In this document: in pieces, positions 56,561 to 64,000 of the stretch
Layout of the letters: every line of letters begins with the position of its first letter
Position numbering within the stretch: position 1 is the stretch's first letter
Assembly (NCBI RefSeq): GCF_016801865.2
Contig: NC_068938.1
Span: 198,689,077-198,753,076, forward strand
Direction of reading: 5' to 3'
Length of the DNA: 64,000 nt
Source of the DNA: Culex pipiens pallens
Lineage: Eukaryota; Arthropoda; Insecta; Diptera; Culicidae
Translations under genes and position numbers: made by a program
Notes under the pieces: generated by a model
What the model was told of the DNA's origin: nothing
Databases searched by the model: none
The model's input: only the letters and a program-made list of their open reading frames with translations

Positions 56561-57195
56561 TTCAAATCCACAACGGATACCCCACCTCAAGGGTTAGCCC
56601 AGGTTCCAGCTCGTTCCGCGTGCCATCTTCCGCCAGAGCCTGGACCATACTAGGAGTGCGTGTGTACGAATCCAGCGCGTTGTTCTAGCAGTTTGACCAC
56701 CGGAGTGCGGCTAACCGCGGTCTGACTGCGGAAAATGGTTCCCGGTATAGTGACTGGAAAAGCGCCACCGCCTGGACCTCCTATTCATTAAAACTACAAC
56801 TATTGACCGCCATGTGCAAAGTATACTTCAACGGCGGTTCGGGAACGGCTTTTTGTGAAGAGAGTTCCCATATTCCAGCCGGGACCAATGGAAGGGACCT
56901 GAATGTGGCCACTCCATCATCCATTCATGTACCGAGGGAACGCTGCGCTGATGTTCAATCAGTTTGTGCATTTTACTGTGATGAAGTGGCTTCGATGATA
57001 ATAAACCACTGCTGGACGGGACGCTGCGTGGGCATATCTTTTTGCTGGTCAGTGCCGGGAAAATGGTTGAAAGGACGATGCGCCCATCCTTTGACGGGGT
57101 GAGCTGCCAGGAATGTATGGTACTTTTGGAGAGGGAGATACAAGCCAACATCGAGCCGGTGTCCCCGTTACCAGGCCGGAAATTAGGAGTATGGA
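56561..57195. other. GC-rich orphan block in AT-rich DNA
   Basis: About 630 bp with sharp borders and coding-like composition but broken frames on both strands (longest 107 codons, 56828-57151 minus; no recognised domain). It could be a decayed transposon gene, a pseudogene or an untranslated exon. I cannot decide. Confidence 0.35.
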
Positions 57196-58410
57196 AGCGT
57201 AGATCTATGTTTGCGGTAATATTTTAAAAATGTGGGTCCTTGAGAGAAATTTAGCATGGTTTTTGATTTTCAAAACCAAAATTTTCGTTTTTTTTGCTAA
57301 TTGGGTGTTTTTTAAGACCCCTGACTCCAGGACCTGGAGTCCAGGTGCATTCAAAAAAAGGATAGTTGAAATTTTATTTAAAGATTTTGTACCTCCGCTC
57401 TGGTCAAAGTCAAGGGGGAGCGGGCAAACAAATAAAAAAAAATTTGGATATCACATTTCAAGCCAAATTTTTACAATTGTTAAGCAAAGAATATCACAAA
57501 GTAATTTTTTACATTATAACATTGCTTTCAAAAATTTCATAATATCAATTAATGTATGAAAAAATCTTACGCCTTCTCTCGATCTATGGTCGCAAAATTC
57601 AAAATTTCTGAAAAGCTCAGAAGTGCCTTATTTAATCAAAAATTCAACAATGGACGTTGTACATTTTATTCTGAATCGATTTAAATCGATTGTAAAAAAA
57701 TTTTCAGTGAGTATTTAAATTCGAATCAAACATTTTTTTGCCCACCGATGTTTGACGAAATTTTAGATGGGACATTAACCCTTTTGTGTCAAAACTGCTA
57801 TAACTCAAAAACTCGCATAAAGTTACCATATGCAAAAACAGCATTCTGAGGAAAAACCAAAGCAAATTGGTCACACACAAATGGTAACTTGTTAAAATTT
57901 CGTGAAAAATGAAATTTAAGTGCAGCTTTTTTTTCTTCTGAAAGTTGACATGCTGTAGAACCAGACTGCATAATTTACTCAAAAATTAAAAAAAAAATGC
58001 AAATGAGGCATTTATGTGAACATGGCAACTTCAACAGTATAATTCATTAAAAATTAGTCAGGACAGGTCAGGACATTTCTATTTTTTTTTTTTAATTTCG
58101 CAATTATATCAACACACAATTTTCACTGTTTCACTGTTATATCGCAATAAATACTAATTCATGAATGAAATAAAAAAAAAAACAAATTTGGACTATGAAA
58201 TTTTAAAATTCAATGTTTGTGTTTCTTAACAACATTTTATTTCAAAGTTTTTTTTAAACAAAATAAGTAAAGTTATAAAAACTGCTATAAAAAATCAAAA
58301 CATGTCTAATTATTTCGGTAAAGGAATCCCCAGAACAATTTTGAGCCCGATCGGAGAACTTTTTTTTCGTTAATACTAATCGTTAATACGAATAATACTT
58401 AAATATCTAC
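57196..58410. other. AT-rich non-coding DNA
   Basis: No gene or element ends recognised. Confidence 0.5.
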
Positions 58411-58414
58411 ATAT

Positions 58415-60178
58415 GAGCAATTCTCTACCAAAACCGGAAATGGATTTTATTTGATTTTTTTTATTTGGCTCAAACTTTGTGGGGGCCTTCCCTGTGACCA
58501 AATAAGCTATTTTGTGTCATTGGTTCACCCATACAAGTCTCCATACAATTTTGGCTGCTGTCCATACAAAAATGGTATGTAAATATTCAAACAGCTGTAA
58601 CTTTTGAGTGAATTTTCTGATCAATTTGGTGTCTTCGGCAAAGTTGTAGGTATTGTTGAGGACAATTGAGAAAAAAATAGGTACACGGAAAAAAAATTTG
58701 CAGATTTTTTTATCAACTTTTTTTTCACTAAAACTCAATTTCCCAAAATACGTATTTTTTGATTTTCGAGATTTTTTGATATGTTTTAGGGGACTAAAAT
58801 CCGCAACTTTTGAGCTTTAGAGAAACATGGTCAAAAAATCTGCCGCCAAGTTATGAATTTTTGAAAAAATAGTGATTTTTGGAAAAAATCCAAATTTCAT
58901 GCAAAAACAAATTTGAAATCAATTTTTAATGCAAAATTGAATTTGCAATCGAAAACTACTTTACAATTTTTTTGATAAATGGCTTCGTTTTCAAGATATA
59001 GGCAACGAAAGTTTGATTTTAGCAAAATATTTGCAGTTTTTCGATTTTTAAAAATAGTGACCATGAGCGACCATTTCTTGAAATATTTTTTTTGAAAAGT
59101 TCAGAAAATTTGCTATAAAATTGTCTAAGAGTCATTGAAGATTGGACCTCGGGTTGCTGAGATCAGGGAAGGTATTTGCCGATGGGCCTCCAAAAAGCTT
59201 TTTAAATTTATTTTCTTCCAGTTAAGGAATTTACTATAATCATGTATTGAACACTTGTAGATATTTTACTAATGAACAACTTTGTAGAACATTGTTTTGT
59301 TCTAAACTGAATGCTGTTGACATTAGAGCGTAAACAAAAATCCCCTCACCATCGCGAGTAAGGGACGCCGATGGTGGCATTTTTAGACATTGTTTACGCT
59401 CTAGTGTCAACAGCATTCACTTTGGAACAAAACAATGTTCTACAAAATTGTTCGTTTGTTCAAAATCTACAATTGCTTCATACATCATTATAGTGAATTC
59501 TGTAACTGGAAGGAAATAAATCAAACGAGGGCTTCGCGATGGTTTTTTGCCATTTGCCTACCCTGGCTGAGATACAGCCGCTTTAAGAAAAAGAAACACG
59601 AAAATTGAAGTTTTCTAAGTCTCACCAAAACAACCCACCATTTTCTAATGTCGATATCTCAGCAACTAATGGTCCGATTTTCAATGTTAATACATGAAAC
59701 ATTCGTGAAATTTTCCGATCTTTTCGAAAAAAATATTTTGATTTTTTCATAACTTGGCGGCAGATTTTTTGACCATGTTTCTCTATAGCTCAAAAGTTGC
59801 GGATTTTTGTCCCCTAAAACATATCAAAAAATCTCGAAAATCAAAAAATACGTATTTTGGGAAATTGAGTTTTAGTGAAAAAAAAGTTGATAAAAAAATC
59901 TGCAATTTTTTTTCCGTGTACCTATTTTTTTCTCAATTGTCCTCAACAATACCCACAACTTTGCCGAAGACACCAAATTGATCAGAAAATTCACTCAAAA
60001 GTTACAGCTGTTCGAATATTTACATACCATTTTTGTATGGACAGCAGCCAAAATTGTATGGAGACTTGTATGGGTGAACCAATGACACAAAATAGCTTAT
60101 TTGGTCATAGGGAAGGCCCCCACAAAGTTTGAGTCAAATAAAAAAATACAAAAAATATAATTTCGTAGAGAGTTGCTC
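58415..60178. mobile_element. GAGCAATTCTCT-family long palindrome, longest copy
   Basis: The ends GAGCAATTCTC and GAGAGTTGCTC are flanked by ATAT (58411-58414, 60179-60182). The inverted arms of about 440 bp (58415-58868 and 59745-60178) are nearly identical. A hAT-like MITE lies inside the centre (59164-59565). Mirrored frames in the arms are not genes. Confidence 0.92.
59164..59565. mobile_element. hAT-like fold-back MITE, nested
   Basis: 402 bp; ends CAGGGAAGG and CCTACCCTG; perfect 8-bp duplication GCTGAGAT (59156-59163, 59566-59573). The related copy near 38300 has the site once (GGGTTGCTGAGATAGAGCCG). The middle is a large hairpin (GTAGAACATTGTTTTGTTC with its inverse, around TAGAGCGTAAAC/GTTTACGCTCTA). 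Confidence 0.95.
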
Positions 60179-60224
60179 ATATTTAAATGATGGTTTTGAT
60201 GGAATAATAAATATTTTAGAACAC

Positions 60225-60825
60225 TGAGCCCCACCATTGAAATATGGAGGGTGGGCCTGAGCAAAATAGTAAAACATTTTACATTGTTTGTTTTTGAAGT
60301 ATCACAATCTTAAAAAAAACGTTGCTTAATCCACCTTTAGGTGGGCAGTGCCTTCCTCACATTCATAAATAAAACTTATTTTTATCAAAATATCTGATAT
60401 CCGGCCTATAAAAGTGTATTAAAACACTAAAATACTTATAATTTTTGATAGGGTTGTCAGATCTCCAACATTTTGGGCCCCTTTAACAATCTTCTGGACT
60501 TTATTCAAAATCGTTTTTTTAGCATAACTTTAGAAGTACTTTTCTAAACTTCATAATATTAACTAGGGTCTTGTGGGACCCCAAGACGGATCGAATGAGA
60601 CCAAAACAGTCCAAATCGGTTCAGCCAGTCCGGAAATAATCGTTTGCATATTTTTCGGTGCACGGACTTACAGACATACACACGCACAGACATTTGTTCA
60701 GAATTTGATTCTGAGTCAATAGGTATACGTGAAGGTGGGTCTACGAGGTCGAATAAAGAAGTTCATTTTTCGAGTGATTTAATAGCCTTTCCTCATTGAG
60801 GTGAGGAAGGCAAAAAGGCTGAAAA
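60225..60825. mobile_element. interspersed repeat with CCTTCCTCAC ends
   Basis: It has inverted GCCTTCCTCAC (about 60350) and GTGAGGAAGGC (about 60801), and between them a conserved-looking tract (ACTTACAGACATACACACGC, GTATACGTGAAGGTGGGTCT). I believe this tract is common in mosquito genomes, but that is from memory and untested. The outer left limit is uncertain. Confidence 0.6.
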
Positions 60826-62440
60826 AAGTTAAGATACAATTCACCTCAATTTGAATGCAACTTTCAAATCTAAGAGTAACATATTAATTTTTAACAGTTT
60901 TTTAATGAATATCGGAGAGTTATTTTTCATGATTTGGCATGCGTAATTTTGCTAACTGATTTCGAAATCTTTTTTCCTCGCAACCTGCACATTCCTAAAT
61001 CCCCGAAATAACCTTCCAAATGAGATTCCACCGAAATTCCCCGGTACAAATGAATTAACTTTTAATACCGACAATATAATTAACTTTCGTTTCCCCGTCG
61101 AAATCTACTCCTGACCCTCTTCAGCGCTTCAGAGGAAGCACTTAAATACTCGATACACATTCGTTCCATTCTTTGCAATCACGTGGCTACAAATTTAAAA
61201 TATTTATATCTATCATTACCTGCACCCCACCCCTTCCCGCTTGCTCCTCGCCCTAAAAGTTATCTCCCCTCACAAATTCACACCGCATCGAATTATTGCT
61301 CTCACAACCCCTCTCGGGTGAATTGAAAACGTGTTCTGAGATTCCTTTTTTCCTCCTCTCCCCCAACAGGAAAATTCTCAACAGCACTCGACTTTGAATT
61401 GCTAACATTGTTTGTTTTTCAATTTTGGCACAATTTTGTTTACCTTGAACGTTTTCAAAATTGTTGCTTTTGTTGTCGAAAGATGATGAGTTGATTAAGT
61501 CCTTCAGTGTCAATCAGAAGAACTGAGTTCAAATCCCATCGAAGTCAACTGTTTTAATGCCAAAATTTGTGGTGTGCACCATTCAATTGAGGCACATTTA
61601 CGAGTGGGGAAAATTCGCTATTTCGTGGGTGGATCCTGAGGGGTAAAACGAGCCCAAGACAAATGGCCTCCCGTCAGATGTCGCTCGTCAACTTTTCCCC
61701 GGGATGAAACGCTCGTTTGTTTTATGGCTTGCCAAAGTGTCTTAACGTTGGTGGGGGAGGCTTCTTTTCAGTCCTCGCCAAAGCACGTCGCGGAAAAAGT
61801 GATTTAACCTCTAAGATGCGTGAAAATCTAGTCTTGTCAGGCGGTCTGAAGTTTGGGACCATAAAAGGGTGGGGAAATCGGGATTCTTCTAAAAGATTAC
61901 TTCTCTTTTTTTTATAAACCAAAAAAGATATAAGAGGCCCACCAGATGCGTGTAAAAGTCAGCTTAGACTCTCTTGCACACTAGAAAAAATGAATTTGAA
62001 TTGCCTCAAAAATAGTAGGAATCACTAAGAATCCAAATATTTAATATTTTTTTCTTCAGTTCAAAATACAGACAGTATTACACTTGTTTCTTCAGAGTCA
62101 AACTTAGTTTTTCATTTCAAGATTTTTACTTCCAGTGCACATCGGGTTGGATTTTGTCCCGAGCAACAAGGGACGACGGGACCGACCGCCGGCGAAAATC
62201 CCATTTGCCGTGAGGCGGAACGAAAGGGCATGCGCGTTGGGGTCAAACTGGTGTCGACTTTCAGAGTGGGTTCCAGAAGGGAGTCAAGCTCGACTGACCG
62301 GCCGACGGCGGACTTTAGGTTACTTATCGATTTCGGCCTTAAACAGTGCGTGCGTGTGTGCCTGCTAAGGGAAGATATGAAATTTAAGCGATTGACATAA
62401 ATTACCGAGGATAATTTGGAGCGGGATTATCGGAGGAACC
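60826..62440. other. single-copy DNA with GC-rich islands
   Basis: 60960-61700 and 62130-62400 have moderate to high GC and no copies in the window. Frames 61253-61513 (-), 61717-61917 (+) and 62135-62368 (+) show no domain. These may be intronic regulatory islands or untranslated exons. Confidence 0.35.
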
Positions 62441-64000
62441 GTCATAAATAAGGAAAATATCGGAAAAAGCAAGAAGAAATAAGCTTCTTCTTCATCGAAT
62501 TAAAACACAAATCCTGTTTTAGATTTCGACAAGTAATTATTAATAATAACGTGTATAATGTTCCTACTTTATTTGTTTATTTTCAAAATTAAATTTTGAA
62601 GAAATTTTAGAAATATTACGTTTTGTTGGTAGTCATTATATTCATGGAATATGTTTTTCAATTCCATTTTGGGCAATGCAAACATTGTTTTAAGTTTTAT
62701 GTCCCTTTCACAAAAAACAGAAAATATTTCAATGAAGAAATTGTTGTTGAAAACACTTTTCACCAGTTTAGTTGTCTGCAATCATGAGTTAAAGAAACAA
62801 AGTTTTGAAGAAAAAAAAACCTTTCTGTCATACTGTACATAAAAATTTTGAAAAGAGCTCTAAAAACTGTTTCAAACATATCAAAAATGATCATCAATAT
62901 GAGAAAATGCATTTTGAATAATTTTCAGTTGATTGCAAGTCTATTGTTAATAAAATTAAGATATTTTTTTATTTTTTGTATTAACCCTAATTTTTTGAGC
63001 CGATGTTCAAGGGGTGGGAGGGGTGACATAAAATAACTCGGAAAATATTATTTAAAAATTACAGAAACTTCTTTTTATGCTTCATTATATATTTTTTGCT
63101 ATGAACTAAAAAAATATCTTCACTTAATTTGAACGTGACAAAAAAATCGTTAGTTAAAAAAACACATGGTTTAGGGGTGGACTCTTTAATATTTTAAAAC
63201 GAATTGCAGGACATGCGTATTCTCATTTATTGAAATGTTTTTTTAATATTCGACTAATACAGCTAAAAAAAATTCGCTGATTTGCTTCTTATTTATTTTT
63301 TTACATTTTATTGAACTTCATAACAAAGCAAGATTTAACAATTATGTCCAGCAAAATGATCTATATAACTTGAATTTTTTGCGACATTTTGCCCAGTAAA
63401 AATATTTAAGGTTTTTATCTCTTTTTTTTTCAAAAATTGCATTGAAATCAATAGGCAAACATAATCTTTAAGCAAATCTAAATTTCATTCAAAATGAGAA
63501 CAGAAAAAAAGTGGTATTTGTTTTCAACATCCAACCAAATAATCAAATTCGTGAAAATTAAACAGGACTCAGAAGAATCTAAAGTGATCTTAAAAGGTGA
63601 TTTAAAACATTAAAATTACAATTCATTTAATCTTGAACAAACCAAGCTTGGATCTTTTATTTTCTTTTAAAATTATATCGTTCAAATAAAATAATAGTCA
63701 AATTGTTATTGCAGCGATGAATTTAGTTAGTATTCTAAGATAAACTGGTAAACTATTATTGATATTATAAATAGTAATATATTTTCTCAATATTTTGCTC
63801 TACTATAATAGAATTCGATTTCTATTCTTTGATTTGAATGAAAAAAGTGTTTTAAAATGCATTTTTCACTATTTCAGTTGTTTTGCAACCATCAATTTTC
63901 AAATATCGCTTCAGTATGCATTCGCAGAATTTACTTTTCAGTGTTAATGCTGTAAAAATTTTATGTTAAGGTAAATATGTTTTGCTAACAATTCTTCGAA
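62441..64000. repeat. AT-rich DNA with partial copies of the old dispersed repeat
   Basis: 62855-63030 (TCATCAATATGAGAAAATGC, TTTTCAGTTGATTGCAAGTC) and 63830-64000 (TGAATGAAAAAAGTGTTTTA, CAGTTGTTTTGCAACC) match 4690-5021. The rest is featureless. Confidence 0.5.

Noticed and set aside
37662..60132. Near-identical frames at 37662-37859 (-), 58517-58738 (-) and 59875-60132 (+)
   Set aside because: They lie in the inverted arms of the same MITE family. Identity reflects recent copying, not protein selection.
1..64000. CRISPR array, bacterial operon or phage signals
   Set aside because: Introns, SINEs and insect promoters make the DNA clearly eukaryotic. No regularly spaced repeats were found.

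Overview
The window looks like nuclear DNA of a mosquito, most probably Culex. It is AT-rich, has short GT-AG introns, TATA plus TCAGT-type core promoters, two insect CYP6-like P450 genes, tRNA-derived SINEs (one a dimer like the Twin SINEs described in Culex pipiens) and a very dense load of MITEs. The species call is an inference, because no database search could be run.

Layout. 1-4.3 kb: SINE, transposon remnants and unassigned DNA. 4.35-14.6 kb: a gene for a small secreted protein with two coding exons on the + strand; its 9.3 kb intron holds many MITEs and a separate three-exon gene on the opposite strand (8355-9928). 15-20.7 kb: MITEs, a Jockey-type retrotransposon fragment and tRNA-like sequences. 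20.7-22.4 kb: a head-to-head pair of RING-finger genes, one a 96-residue membrane RING protein (- strand), the other a 227-residue ZZ/C2H2/RING protein (+ strand). 22.4-32.1 kb: nested MITEs, including two palindromes of 1.3-1.6 kb. 32.2-35.8 kb: two tandem CYP6-like P450 genes. 36-64 kb: no convincing protein-coding gene. This part holds a GC-rich block (40.56-42.49 kb) that looks like a promoter with a long non-coding 5' exon ending in a consensus splice donor, followed by DNA that may be a long intron with single-copy islands among layers of nested transposons.

Genes. Five protein genes are supported by in-frame splicing: secreted protein, nested unknown protein, membrane RING, ZZ-C2H2-RING and the P450 pair (two genes), so six models in total. 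The RING pair is probably ubiquitin-ligase machinery. The P450s are probably ER-bound monooxygenases of xenobiotic or endogenous lipophiles. No operon-like or CRISPR-like structure is present.

Transposons. Target-site duplications (TSDs) can be read directly for many insertions: 8 bp (hAT-like), TA (Tc1/mariner/pogo-like), TTAA (piggyBac-like), TTA (PIF/Harbinger-like), 4 bp of variable sequence (three long-palindrome families) and 2 bp (CACAG-ended family). Several are nested, so relative insertion order can be read. No intact transposase or reverse transcriptase was found.
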